Assembly: GCF_042408735.1 (NCBI RefSeq)
Contig: NZ_JBHOQV010000094.1
Location: 1-64,000 of the forward strand
DNA: 64,000 bases
Direction: 5' to 3'
Origin: Thermogemmatispora sp042408735
GTDB taxonomy: Bacteria; Chloroflexota; Ktedonobacteria; Ktedonobacterales; Ktedonobacteraceae
Shown here: positions 23,610 to 32,509 of the stretch, in pieces
How positions within the stretch are numbered: position 1 is the first letter of the stretch
Layout: each line of letters opens with the position of its first letter
Program-made: the position numbers and the translations under genes
Notes under the pieces: model-generated
What the model was told of the DNA's origin: nothing
Database searches by the model: none
What the model saw: the letters and a program-made list of their open reading frames with translations, nothing else

Positions 23610-24137
23610 ATGGAAAGAGAGACCGATGGTGAAAGGGAACTGGGGAGGGACCTGGAGGAGCAGGCGGAGCGCTTTGCCTCCCTTTTCAGTCGGATTCAGC
23701 GGGTGATGGGAGCCAGTTTCAAGCGGGCCCATCAGCAAGGGACAGTGGTAGGCACGACCCAATTCATGGTTTTGGGCTTATTGCAGCGAGCGCTGCAAGA
23801 AGGGGGGGAGCCGTACACCATTGGTCTCCTGGCCAGCCGTCTTGACCTTGATCCCGCGACGGTGGTGCGTGCCGTTGACAGTTTGGAGCGGCGAGGGCTT
23901 GTCATCAGGCGGCGTGATCGGCAGGACCGTCGCCAGGTCTTCGTTGAATTTACCGACTCTGGGCGCGAATTGCGCCAGCAAATGGCGCAGCAGATGAAAG
24001 AGCAGCTCAAGTCGGTCTTCAGTCTCATGAGCGAGGAAGGGCGTTTTGCCCTGCTGCGTGGGCTAGAAGAACTCGCAGGAGTCATAGCTGAGAGAGCTGA
24101 GAGAGAAGGAGAGACACATGGCAGACATGGCTGCTGA
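23610..24137 (+). CDS. MarR-family transcriptional regulator
   Basis: 175 residues. A winged HTH of the MarR type spans about 50-125: TTQFMVLGLLQRAL, YTIGLLASRLDLDPATVVRAVDSLERRGLVIRR (recognition helix), and the wing RDRQDRRQVFVEFTDSGREL with the conserved D.R pair. Flanking helices form the dimer interface. Such proteins repress efflux or stress genes until a small aromatic ligand binds. The gene is followed with a 20-bp overlap by an ABC exporter ATPase, and twin palindromes overlie its promoter, so it very likely controls its own operon. ATG 23610 has AGGG 3 nt upstream and the GGAA repeat further out. Confidence 0.9.
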   Translation: MERETDGERELGRDLEEQAERFASLFSRIQRVMGASFKRAHQQGTVVGTTQFMVLGLLQRALQEGGEPYTIGLLASRLDLDPATVVRAVDSLERRGLVIRRRDRQDRRQVFVEFTDSGRELRQQMAQQMKEQLKSVFSLMSEEGRFALLRGLEELAGVIAERAEREGETHGRHGC

Positions 24138-25215
24138 AGAGCAGAGGCTGCAGGAAGAGCAGCTCAACGGGCGGATCCAGTCGCCGGCGGATCTACGTCT
24201 GGCGGTGGCGAGCGAGGGAGTGCGTCCGGTGGGTACGCCCATTATCGAGGTAGAGGGGTTGACCCGTCACTACGGCAAGCTGGAAGCGGTCAAGGGCATC
24301 TCCTTTGAAGTCTACCCGGGAGAAATCTTTGGTTTCCTTGGGCCCAACGGGGCCGGTAAATCGACAACCATTAACATGCTCTGTACGCTGCTGCATCCGA
24401 CTGCCGGGCGGGCGCGCATCGCTGGCTACGACATTGTTGCCCAGCGCAACAAGGTGCGTGAGTCCATCGGCCTCATTTTCCAGGACCCCAGCCTGGACGA
24501 TCGGCTGACCGCCGATGAGAATCTGCGTTTTCACGCCACGGTCTATGGTCTACCGGCGGCGGTCAGCAAGCAGAGACGAGAGGAGCTGCTCAAGATGGTC
24601 GATCTCTACGATCGGCGTGACCAGCTTGTGCGCACCTTCTCGGGCGGCATGAAGCGCCGGCTGGAGATTGCCCGTGGTCTCTTGCACTACCCGCGCGTGC
24701 TCTTCCTCGATGAGCCGACCATTGGCCTCGATCCTCAGACGCGCATGCATCTCTGGTCATATATCCTCAATCTGCGCCAACAGAAGCAGATTACCATGTT
24801 CTTGACTACCCACTATATGGATGAAGCCGAATATTGCGATCGCATAGCCATCATGGATCATGGCAAGATTGTGGCCCTGGACACGCCAGGCCGGCTCAAA
24901 GACATGGTGGGAGGGGATGTCATCCGTCTGAAGACGAGCGATAATGCCCTGGCGGCTCAGCAGATCAAGGAGCACTTCGGCGTCGAGCCGCGCGAGAGCA
25001 AGGGAGAGTTGGTCTTCGAGATCGCGGGCGGCGAGGAGCTGGTGCCGCGCATTGTTGAAAAGGTGTCGGCGCGCATCGCCTCGATCAGCGTGCGCCGTCC
25101 GACGCTGGACGATGTTTTTATCAAGCTGACCGGGCGCGAGATCCGCGAAGAGGAGGCCGATGTGAAAGAGCAGATGCGCGGCTTCATGCGCTCGCGTAGT
25201 TGGGCAAGGAGGTAA
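24118..25215 (+). CDS. ABC transporter ATP-binding protein (DrrA-like exporter)
   Basis: 365 residues. Walker A GPNGAGKST near 78, Q-loop FQDPSLDD, signature FSGGMKRRLEIARG, Walker B VLFLDEPTIGLD, H-loop LTTHYMDEAE: a complete nucleotide-binding domain of the ABC-2 export type. The C-terminal 100 residues, ending in SISVRRPTLDDVFIKLTGREIREE, carry the 'PTLDDVFL.LTG' motif of DrrA/NodI-type ATPases. It has an unusual 40-residue polar N-terminal extension before the first strand (IIEVEGLTRHYG). It overlaps marR by 20 bp and lies 12 nt before the permease. It would power export of a drug-like or lipid-like substrate; the substrate is not known. Confidence 0.93.
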   Translation: MADMAAEEQRLQEEQLNGRIQSPADLRLAVASEGVRPVGTPIIEVEGLTRHYGKLEAVKGISFEVYPGEIFGFLGPNGAGKSTTINMLCTLLHPTAGRARIAGYDIVAQRNKVRESIGLIFQDPSLDDRLTADENLRFHATVYGLPAAVSKQRREELLKMVDLYDRRDQLVRTFSGGMKRRLEIARGLLHYPRVLFLDEPTIGLDPQTRMHLWSYILNLRQQKQITMFLTTHYMDEAEYCDRIAIMDHGKIVALDTPGRLKDMVGGDVIRLKTSDNALAAQQIKEHFGVEPRESKGELVFEIAGGEELVPRIVEKVSARIASISVRRPTLDDVFIKLTGREIREEEADVKEQMRGFMRSRSWARR

Positions 25216-25227
25216 GGAGGAAGAGTC

Positions 25228-26133
25228 ATGGCGACCGTTGTCACATCGCAGCCAGTGCAGCTTCAAGAGGAGCTGACGCCTACCAATGGGCCATTCCGGC
25301 GCAACCTGAATACCATCGTGATCATCTGGTATCGCGAGGTGTTGCGCTTTGTGCGCGATTGGATACGCATCATTACCTCCCTGGCACAGCCTTTGATGTT
25401 TCTCTTCATCTTCGGCTCTGGCCTCTCCAGCAGCCTGAACGTGGTAGGGAGTCAGGCCAATCTCCCGCCGGGGACGCCCTCGCTCGACTTCCGCACCTTC
25501 CTTTTCCCGGGAGTGCTGAGCATGACGGTGCTCTTCACCTCGATCTTCTCGGCGATCTCCATCGTCTGGGACCGCGAGTTTGGTTTTCTGCGTGAGATGC
25601 TGGTGGCGCCGATCTCGCGCACCTCGCTGGTCCTGGGGAAGGCCCTGGGCGGCAGCACGATTGCTATGCTGCAGGGGACGATCATGTTGATCTTTGCGCC
25701 GCTGGTGGGGGTCAATCTCAGCGTCGGCCTGGTAGTCAAGCTGATGCTGGAGATGTTGCTGCTAGCCTTCTCGCTGACATCGCTGGGCATTGTCATCGCC
25801 TCGCGCATGAAGTCGATGGAAGGCTTCCAGATGATCATGCAGTTCTTCCTGATGCCGATGTTCTTCCTGAGCGGAGCGCTCTTCCCGCTGCGCAACCTGC
25901 CCGACTGGCTGGCCTTCCTGACGAAGATCAATCCGGTGACCTATGGAGTGGACCCCTTGCGACAGGCGGTCTTGCGCACGCTCAATCTGCCCCAGTTTGT
26001 GCTGGATGCCCTGGGTCTGGGGGTGAAGATCTTCGATACGACGCTCTCGACTCCGGTGGAACTGGGCATTGTCGCTGCCCTGGGTCTGATCTTCATTGTC
26101 TGGGCCGCCCTGGCCTTCAATAAGCAGGACTAA
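25228..26133 (+). CDS. ABC-2 type transporter permease (DrrB-like)
   Basis: 301 residues with about six membrane helices, for example IITSLAQPLMFLFIFGSGL, FLFPGVLSMTVLFTSIFSAI, GTIMLIFAPLVGVNLSVGL, MLLLAFSLTSLGIVIAS, MIMQFFLMPMFFLSGALFP and LGIVAALGLIFIVWAALAF. The loop VWDREFGFLREMLVAPISRTSLVLGKALGG is the coupling-helix motif of ABC-2 (DrrB/NodJ) permeases, and FFLSGALFPLRNLPDWL is the second family hallmark. It forms the membrane half of the exporter, probably as a homodimer with two copies of the ATPase. ATG 25228 has TAAGGAGGAAGAGTC upstream, a strong site. Confidence 0.92.
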   Translation: MATVVTSQPVQLQEELTPTNGPFRRNLNTIVIIWYREVLRFVRDWIRIITSLAQPLMFLFIFGSGLSSSLNVVGSQANLPPGTPSLDFRTFLFPGVLSMTVLFTSIFSAISIVWDREFGFLREMLVAPISRTSLVLGKALGGSTIAMLQGTIMLIFAPLVGVNLSVGLVVKLMLEMLLLAFSLTSLGIVIASRMKSMEGFQMIMQFFLMPMFFLSGALFPLRNLPDWLAFLTKINPVTYGVDPLRQAVLRTLNLPQFVLDALGLGVKIFDTTLSTPVELGIVAALGLIFIVWAALAFNKQD

Positions 26134-26721
26134 GGCCAGGAGTTGCCTGAGCGGGTCGGGCAACCGCAGCCTGCCCGCAGGCGCAATGTCTCAGGCCGGT
26201 ATCTCTGCCCCAAGGGCAGGCAAGGGATGCCGGCCTTCCCTCTCTGATGGTCGCCTCGGTCGGCTCAGCCTCCCTCTTCCTCGCTGACCTCATTGCCGCT
26301 TACGGCTGCCAGGCGCAGAGCTTTGCAGGGGCCTCAGTACGACGCCAATCGTGGTCAAGTCATCGTGCAGCCTGCAAGCGGGGAATGCCGGAGGAGCTGG
26401 CCGTCGCTGAGGCGCACGGGGGAGATCAAGCGGGTTGGGTTGAATTCGCCACTCAAGAGAAAAAAGCACTTTGCCGCTGTCGCCGCCAGAGTCATTCCTC
26501 AAGAGCGCAAAGGGCGCATAAGGAGATAGCGGTGTTCGGACCCCGACGGGTAGACGTGCTGCCTGGGCCTGGGTGGGAGTCGGTGAGGCGAGTCTGGCAA
26601 GCACTCGCGGATAACCTTTGCGCAGGCGTGTGAGGGAGGGCAAGGATCAGAAAGCCAAAAGAAGCAGGACAGATTCAGTGATTGCCGAACCTGTCCTGCC
26701 CTTGACGAAAGTGGTCCGCCC
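26134..26721. other. Intergenic between convergent genes
   Basis: No coding frame is supported. The hairpin at 26664-26699 is listed separately. Confidence 0.4.
26664..26699 (-). terminator. Intrinsic terminator of the penicillin-acylase-family gene
   Basis: GCAGGACAG (26664-26672) and CTGTCCTGC (26691-26699) form a 9-bp stem with an 18-nt loop. On the minus strand it is followed by TTCTTTT, 23 nt after the stop codon region of the gene. Confidence 0.65.
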
Positions 26722-29172
26722 CTAGGACGGGGGCACCAGCCGCAAATGGCCCTCAGCGTTAGCCTCGATTGTCTGGCGCTCAAAGAGCATGGGATGATGC
26801 TCCGTACGCAGCCAGGGGCGCACAAAGTCGCCGTAGTGGCGGCTTCCGGGATGGCCCGACTGGCCCGGCGCGTGGCCTGAGAGCGAGGCGTTCGGATCGG
26901 CCAGATTCACAATCTGGCGATATGAAGGCACGATGGCCACCTGCTCCGGCTGATTGGGCACGACCGCGCCCATAAAGACCGTATCGATATCGCCGCCTGC
27001 CGGATAGGGGCCGCGGTTAAACAACTTGTCGAGCGGCTTCACGCTTCCCAGGGGATGCTGGAAGGTCAAGCGATGGATCGCCCCATACTGCCAGCGAGAG
27101 ACATCTGGACCCAGCCTCTCCAGCAGCTCGGCGATGGCCGCCGACCAGGCCGCTGAAATAGCCGAATGCCATGAGCGCGGTCCATTAGGGATAGCCGACT
27201 CTGTGAACCAGCGATCGTCACGCTCCCTCAGCAAGCGAATCAGGAGCGGCTTGCTGCGGCTTGCATAGCCGTTAAGAATGGCCAGCAAAGTCGAGCCGAC
27301 GCCCAGATATTGGTAGAGCAACTGCTCATCCTCGCCAATGACCGCCGCAAAGACAATGCGCTCCAACTTCTGCAGGAAGGTCTCATAGATCGCCGCTCCC
27401 GCGCTCTCGGGCGAGAGCACATGGTCCCAGGCGCGCAGCGTTTGCAGCGCCGTCTCCTCCAGCGCGTTCGCTGGACTCACCGTCTCCAGCACATGAGGAA
27501 CAATCTCACGTGCCGGCAACGCATACTGATCCGCCTGAATGCGCGCCATATCTGCCAGCGACAGGCGCTCCTTACTGAGCAGCAGATCGCGGATACGCTG
27601 CGCCCGGTAGCCATTGAGCCACTCATGCGTAATGTAGTAAGGATAATCGTCCTTCACCACTCGATTATTGGCCGTCACAATAAAGTGCTCAGGCGGATTG
27701 AAGAGGCGCGGCAGCTCCTCGAAAGGAATGAAGCCTGTCCACTCGTATTCACCGGTCCAGCCTGGCGAAGGCAGCAGCGTCTGACGATGATTGCGCATCG
27801 GAATCAGGCCCGCCATGATGTAGCCGATATTGCCATCGCGGTCGGCGTAGACCACATTCTGTGGCGGGACATCCCAGTCGCGCATGGCCTCCAGGAACTC
27901 CTCCCAACACGTCGCGCGGTTCAGCTTCTCTACCGCCGCAATGATACGGCAGGACTCGAAGCCGGTCCAGCGCAGAGCCAGCGGCAGCTCCTGGGGTCTG
28001 GCGCCATCGCCCCCGCTCGCCTGAGCCTTGTCCGCAGGCAGGTTAGCCAGAACGGGGCCATGCCGGGTCACCACCACCTCCTCAACAACCGGCTCCTTGC
28101 GCCCCTTCACACGGATCTCCTCGCGAATTACCTCGGCCTCCTCCCACTGGCCTTGGAACTCATAGCGATGTGGATGCTGCGGATCAAACTTCTCGATGTA
28201 GAGATCCTGAACATCGGAGATGGCGTTCGTCAGGCCCCAGGCAATATAGCGATTGTGGCCGATGACGATCCCCGGAGTGCCAGGGAACGAGGCCCCAATC
28301 ACATCAATATCGCCGGCTACCAAATGGCACTCGAACCAGATCGAAGGAGCGCCCTGGGCTAGGTGCGGATCATTGCAGAGGATAGGTGCCCCGGTCACCG
28401 TCTTGCTGCCGTCTACCACCCAGTTATTGCTGGCTCCCAGCGGACCGAAGCCGCTCAGCAGCTTCACCTGCTCGTAGGGTTCCAGCAACCCCGGATTGAT
28501 TCCCCCATACTCGACACCAGGGGGAATAATCAGCGGATGCGAAGGGTCATAGCCTGCCTCCAGCCTGGCCGCCCGCTCGGCCCCGGCGCGAGCCACGATG
28601 CGGGCGCGAATCAGCTCGCTCTCCCAGTTCCCGCTCAGATTCCAGCCCATCATCTTCGCCCAAAGCAAGCTATCAGCAGGCTGCCACGGTTCGGGCCGGT
28701 AGCGCAGGAGCGTGAACTCAACGGGCAGGGTGTGTTTCTCGATAAAGGCATTGACGCCGGCTGCGTAGGCTTCCAGGATCCGGCGATGGTGGGCCGAAAG
28801 ATGAGCCAGGCCCTTAGCGGCGGCTCGGTGCAGGCCCAAACGCCGACAGAAGCGGTCAAGCTCCAGCGTCACCTCGCCCACAATCTCCGAGAGCCGGCCA
28901 GCGCCTAAGCGGCGGTTAAAATCCATCTGCCAGAGGCGCTGCTGGGCATGGACATAGCCCTGAGCGAAGAAGAGATCGTCCTCATTGTGAGCATAGATAT
29001 GGGGCACGCCATAGCGGTCGGTGATGACCTCGACTTCCTCATGCAAACCAGGCAGGCGCCGGACACCCTTGGGCGAGGGAACGGGACGACGCAGCAAGAA
29101 ATAATACGCGCCGCCAACTGCGCCCGCCAGACCGGCGGCAGCCATCAGCGTCTTTTGCCACCAGGATGCCAT
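26722..29172 (-). CDS. Penicillin acylase family (S45) Ntn-hydrolase
   Basis: 816 residues, typical for the family. An N-terminal membrane or signal helix (TLMAAAGLAGAVGGAYYFLL, about 8-27) is followed by the alpha-chain domain with EVITDRYGVPHIYAHNEDDLFFAQGYVHAQQRLWQMD, a family signature. The beta-chain begins at Ser248 in GPLGASNNWVV, the N-terminal nucleophile released by self-cleavage, followed by NDPHL and later TANNRV. It would hydrolyse an amide outside the cytoplasmic membrane: penicillin, cephalosporin, N-acyl homoserine lactone or a cyclic lipopeptide; the specificity cannot be read. The usual Gly before Ser is Ala247 here. ATG 29172 has AAAGGAGGCGAG upstream. It has its own terminator and stands alone. 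Confidence 0.92.
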   Translation of the reverse strand: MASWWQKTLMAAAGLAGAVGGAYYFLLRRPVPSPKGVRRLPGLHEEVEVITDRYGVPHIYAHNEDDLFFAQGYVHAQQRLWQMDFNRRLGAGRLSEIVGEVTLELDRFCRRLGLHRAAAKGLAHLSAHHRRILEAYAAGVNAFIEKHTLPVEFTLLRYRPEPWQPADSLLWAKMMGWNLSGNWESELIRARIVARAGAERAARLEAGYDPSHPLIIPPGVEYGGINPGLLEPYEQVKLLSGFGPLGASNNWVVDGSKTVTGAPILCNDPHLAQGAPSIWFECHLVAGDIDVIGASFPGTPGIVIGHNRYIAWGLTNAISDVQDLYIEKFDPQHPHRYEFQGQWEEAEVIREEIRVKGRKEPVVEEVVVTRHGPVLANLPADKAQASGGDGARPQELPLALRWTGFESCRIIAAVEKLNRATCWEEFLEAMRDWDVPPQNVVYADRDGNIGYIMAGLIPMRNHRQTLLPSPGWTGEYEWTGFIPFEELPRLFNPPEHFIVTANNRVVKDDYPYYITHEWLNGYRAQRIRDLLLSKERLSLADMARIQADQYALPAREIVPHVLETVSPANALEETALQTLRAWDHVLSPESAGAAIYETFLQKLERIVFAAVIGEDEQLLYQYLGVGSTLLAILNGYASRSKPLLIRLLRERDDRWFTESAIPNGPRSWHSAISAAWSAAIAELLERLGPDVSRWQYGAIHRLTFQHPLGSVKPLDKLFNRGPYPAGGDIDTVFMGAVVPNQPEQVAIVPSYRQIVNLADPNASLSGHAPGQSGHPGSRHYGDFVRPWLRTEHHPMLFERQTIEANAEGHLRLVPPS

Positions 29173-29814
29173 GATTCTCGCCTCCTTTGCGTGGGTATGC
29201 TACGACTCGCAGAGCCAGCCATGACGATCCCCGCGTGCTCGCTCCTGGCTCGCGCCAGTCGCCGCTTGCTTGTTCCTCACACCACGCGCAAGTTCCGCCA
29301 TGTGCCCGAGCAACTGGGATAGGTCAGGAGATCGGCGAGTCGCTCTCTCTGATCGAAGTGAGCCTTCTGCCATCGGCCCTTGCCCAGCTCCTCAGCAGAA
29401 GCAGGCGAGCAAGGAAAAGCAGAAGAACAGCGGGAAGAACGCCAGGCGAGTCCTGGCTCCCTCCCGCTCTTACTAGCTAAGACAACCTCTATCATCCAGC
29501 CAATATTATACGTTGTGATCGGAGCAGGTAGCAGGCTTGCAGCGTAGGCCCGCGTTAGCGAGGGCGGTGTCCGTTCGGTGCCCACTCATATCCCAGGTGC
29601 AGCCTGCTTCTTCTTGGGTGAGTAACAGGAAGCTCATCAGAGCGAGCGAGGAGCGGGCGCGAGCTGACTGCTGGCCGCAGCAGCCAGGCCAGTCCCTCGA
29701 ATTGAGCGCGAGGGACTGGCTCATCCTCATCCTATCCCGCTGGTGGCCAGCGGCAGTCGACGGTCTAGCCAGCAGCGGGATGAGCAGGGCGCCGATCCGG
29801 CGGACCCCAGACGG
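29173..29814. other. Intergenic with one hairpin
   Basis: No supported gene. The perfect 12-bp inverted repeat 29688-29699 / 29709-29720 lies downstream of cysS. Confidence 0.4.
29688..29720. repeat. 12-bp inverted repeat downstream of cysS
   Basis: GCCAGTCCCTCG and CGAGGGACTGGC with a 9-nt loop, 95 bp after the cysS stop. There is no T run on either side, so it may stabilise the 3' end of the transcript rather than terminate it. Confidence 0.5.
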
Positions 29815-31245
29815 CTAGACCAACTCTGTGCCGTGAGGCGTATCGCGCACCTCAAAGCCAAGCGCCTTGATCTGCTCGCGCAGAGCATCCGAGCGTTGCC
29901 AGTCGCGGGCGGCGCGAGCCGCCTCACGCTCACGCACCAGGGCCAGCACCTCCTCGGGAATGGGACGCGGCTGGCGAGGCGCCACCGTCTCCAGGCGCAG
30001 GCCGAGGACGCGATCGAAGTCCAACACCAGGCGGCGCCGTTCCGCTGGCGGAATGCGCTGATTGTGGAGCGCGCGGTGGGCCAGACTGAGAGCCGTAGGC
30101 AACTCCAGGTTATCGTTGATGGCCTCGTGGAAGGCATCTCGCAGGCGCTGAGCCTCCTCGGACCACGGGCCTGTCGCCCCCACACCATCGGCAGGCAGAG
30201 CCGCCAGCGCCTCACGCAGATTATTCAAGCCGTTCTGGGCAGCAGCAATCGACTCATCGGTAAAATTGATCTTCGAGCGATAGTGGGCGGTCAGCAGCAA
30301 GTAGCGTAGAGCCAGTGGCTCAATGCCGCGCTCCTTCAGCGTCGAGAGCAGAACCACATTCCCCTTTGAGCGAGCCATCTTGGCGTTGCCAAAGTCCAAA
30401 AACTCGCCGTGCACCCAGTAGCGCACCGGGGGCTTACCGCTGACGCCCTGGCTCTGAGCGATCTCGTCCTCGTGGTGAGGGAAAATCAGATCGACCGCGC
30501 CCGTGTGAATATCGAACTGCTCGCCCAGGTACTTAACGGACATCGCCGAGCATTCGATATGCCAGCCGGGGAAGCCCAGTCCCCAAGGGCTATCCCAGTT
30601 CATCTGGCGCCTGGGGCTACCGCGCTTCCAGAGAGCAAAATCCTCGGGCGATTCCTTATCATCAGCCACTTCCATCTGTTCGCGTCCATGTCCACCGACC
30701 CGCAGCTGCTCCAGGGTATTGCCGGAGAGCAGGCCGTACTCTGGAAAGCGACTCACATCGTAGTAGACGTTGCCCTCACTGGTGACGTAGGCCAGCCCCT
30801 TTTCGATGAGCTTGGCGATCATCTCCTGCATCTCAGGAATATGCTCGGTTGCCCTGGGCACAATATGGGGCGGCAGAATATTCAGCTCGGCAGCATCTTC
30901 CTCGTAGCGGCGCGTATAGTAAGCGGCAATCTCGTAGGCCGAGCGACCGGTTCTGCGGGCCTCATGCTCGATCTTGTCCTCACCGCTCTCCTCAACATCG
31001 TTCTGCAGGTGGCCGACATCCGTGATGTTGCGCACCAGCAGCACCTCGTAACCGTTGTATTCGAGCATGCGGCGCAGCCAGTCGGTCATCAGGAACGTGC
31101 GGAAGTTGCCGATATGGATATCGCGATAGACGGTGGGTCCGCAGCTATAAATGCCCACCCTTGGTGGATGAAGCGGCTCAAAACGCTGTTTCTCTCGACC
31201 GAGTGTATTAAAAAGCACAATCGGCCTGGCCGATATGCTGCTCAT
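29815..31245 (-). CDS. cysS: Cysteine--tRNA ligase
   Basis: Class I aminoacyl-tRNA synthetase charging tRNA-Cys. YSCGPTVY near 30 gives the first zinc Cys, HIGNFRTF is the HIGH motif, GFPGWHIECSAMS holds zinc and active-site residues, HHEDEIAQSQG supplies zinc His/Glu, and KMARSKGN is the KMSKS loop. 476 residues from ATG 31245 fit the family (460-480). The longer frame to 31326 adds 27 residues without family character; GGAGAGAAGAG precedes ATG 31245. No T-box leader is recognisable upstream. The C-terminal region keeps the usual AREKKDWARADALRD-like helix (AARAARDWQRSDALREQ). Confidence 0.95.
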   Translation of the reverse strand: MSSISARPIVLFNTLGREKQRFEPLHPPRVGIYSCGPTVYRDIHIGNFRTFLMTDWLRRMLEYNGYEVLLVRNITDVGHLQNDVEESGEDKIEHEARRTGRSAYEIAAYYTRRYEEDAAELNILPPHIVPRATEHIPEMQEMIAKLIEKGLAYVTSEGNVYYDVSRFPEYGLLSGNTLEQLRVGGHGREQMEVADDKESPEDFALWKRGSPRRQMNWDSPWGLGFPGWHIECSAMSVKYLGEQFDIHTGAVDLIFPHHEDEIAQSQGVSGKPPVRYWVHGEFLDFGNAKMARSKGNVVLLSTLKERGIEPLALRYLLLTAHYRSKINFTDESIAAAQNGLNNLREALAALPADGVGATGPWSEEAQRLRDAFHEAINDNLELPTALSLAHRALHNQRIPPAERRRLVLDFDRVLGLRLETVAPRQPRPIPEEVLALVREREAARAARDWQRSDALREQIKALGFEVRDTPHGTELV

Positions 31246-32022
31246 TGTGCTCTTCTCTCCTAATGTGCAAAAATGCTCACAGAACTGTACCCAGAATAGA
31301 GCCGGGGGGGTGAAGCAAGCAAGCAAGCAAACGATGCGCTAGTCGCGTGTGTTGCGGCCAGAAACAGCGTGGGTACAGAAGTGTGTTGCAGCTCGTGGTA
31401 TAGCCGCCATCATGCCCATAGCACCTTCAGTCTCTGATTTCTCTGCCCTAGACTCTCGTCTCGTCACGCCTCATCTCATCTGCGCTCGGTGCCGACGGCC
31501 AGGTCACGCCAGCGAGCGCCTGCCCGGAGGCCAGTCTATGCTTCAGCCGGGAGGGAGCCACCGCGCTGTAACGGTTGAGGTGGGTCCGTCCTCGCTAGTA
31601 TAGCATACTCTCGGGCGCTGGTATAGCCCTGCACAGAAAATGCGGGCTTTTTTCTGGTCGGCGACCATTGCCCGCCATTTTTTCGGTTTGCGCCCCCTAT
31701 TGCGTCTACAGGGTAGAAGGTCGAGACGCAGAGACACGGCTGCCTGGCAGCGCTGGACCAGCGACCGGCTCCCCGGCCCTCTGACGTTAAAGCCCTGTTC
31801 GTCTGCGCTCTGCCTTCTACAAGCAGCGTCCTCCTGCCGTCCTTGCCTTCGTTTGGCCCCTGGCTTCCCACACCAGGCCAGCTCGGCAGGAAGGATTGAC
31901 TTATAGTCTCTCTTCTCATAGTTGCTGGTCATATTTATGATTTCGAGACTATGAGAGAAGGATCGAAATCAGTGATGGGCCAGCATCGATTCCAAACGAA
32001 TGATAGGAGGAGGAGAAAAGCG
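31246..32022. other. Intergenic upstream of cysS and of a small acidic-protein gene
   Basis: Contains a GCAA tetranucleotide run (about 31310-31330), a plus-strand terminator (31625-31653), and an 8-bp inverted repeat CTCATAGT (31915-31922) / ACTATGAG (31948-31955) upstream of the small gene, near a TTGACT at 31896-31901. A minus-strand TATACT near 31600 may serve cysS. No coding frame is supported. Confidence 0.45.
31625..31653 (+). terminator. Orphan intrinsic terminator on the plus strand
   Basis: AGCCC (31625-31629), bulged T, GCA, a 7-nt loop, TGC, GGGCT (31644-31648), then a run of T to 31653. It is well formed, yet no plus-strand gene lies upstream for several kb. Confidence 0.65.
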
Positions 32023-32211
32023 ATGTCCACTCGTCAGGCCCAGTCTGAGCAGCGTATCTGGTCTACTTTCCCCTATGATGGCCCGGGTCCTTACGACGAC
32101 GACAACGGGGGAGAGAGCCGCTGGAAGCCAGGCACCTCGCCCGAGGACACCGATCCCGACGAAGAGGAGGGGGAGGAATCGCAAGTCGAAGGCCAGGGAA
32201 CAGGGCAGTAG
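32023..32211 (+). CDS. Small acidic protein, 62 residues
   Basis: ATG 32023 is preceded by AGGAGGAGAAAAGCG, one of the best ribosome binding sites in the window, which is the main reason to call it. The product has a short neutral N-terminus (MSTRQAQSEQRIWSTFPYD) and a strongly acidic, glycine-rich tail (SPEDTDPDEEEGEESQVEG); it is predicted to be disordered. No homologue recognised. An inverted repeat and a possible -35 box lie 70-125 nt upstream. Confidence 0.55.
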   Translation: MSTRQAQSEQRIWSTFPYDGPGPYDDDNGGESRWKPGTSPEDTDPDEEEGEESQVEGQGTGQ

Positions 32212-32509
32212 CTCAGCTCTCGCTCTCCGTCGCTGCTGGTGAGCAGGCGCTGCAACCGACTTGTTCCTCTCAGCATCTGAGAGTGCAGCTTCTGCTCCCA
32301 GGCGCGGATCAACAGAGAAGAACGCACCAACGTCCTGCGAGCTCTGCCCCTCACATCCTACCATAGCTGGGCGCCAGAGAGCAACCGCCGCGGCAAGATC
32401 CTTGTCGAAGCGAGCCGACCGGGGAGCCGCGCCGCTCCGCCGGGGTCCGAGCCGCGGCGGTGGGCTGGCCATTGCCTCTGCTGGTGCTGCCGCCTCTCTC
32501 AGCGCTCGC

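Noticed and set aside
27310..28362. 350-codon plus-strand ORF opposite the acylase gene
   Set aside because: Shadow of the penicillin-acylase-family gene; no start signal, no family-like segments.
31540..31610. ACCGCG-containing T-box-like string on the plus strand near cysS
   Set aside because: The tRNA-binding TGGN bulge is missing, it is on the strand opposite to cysS, and no specifier stem is visible.
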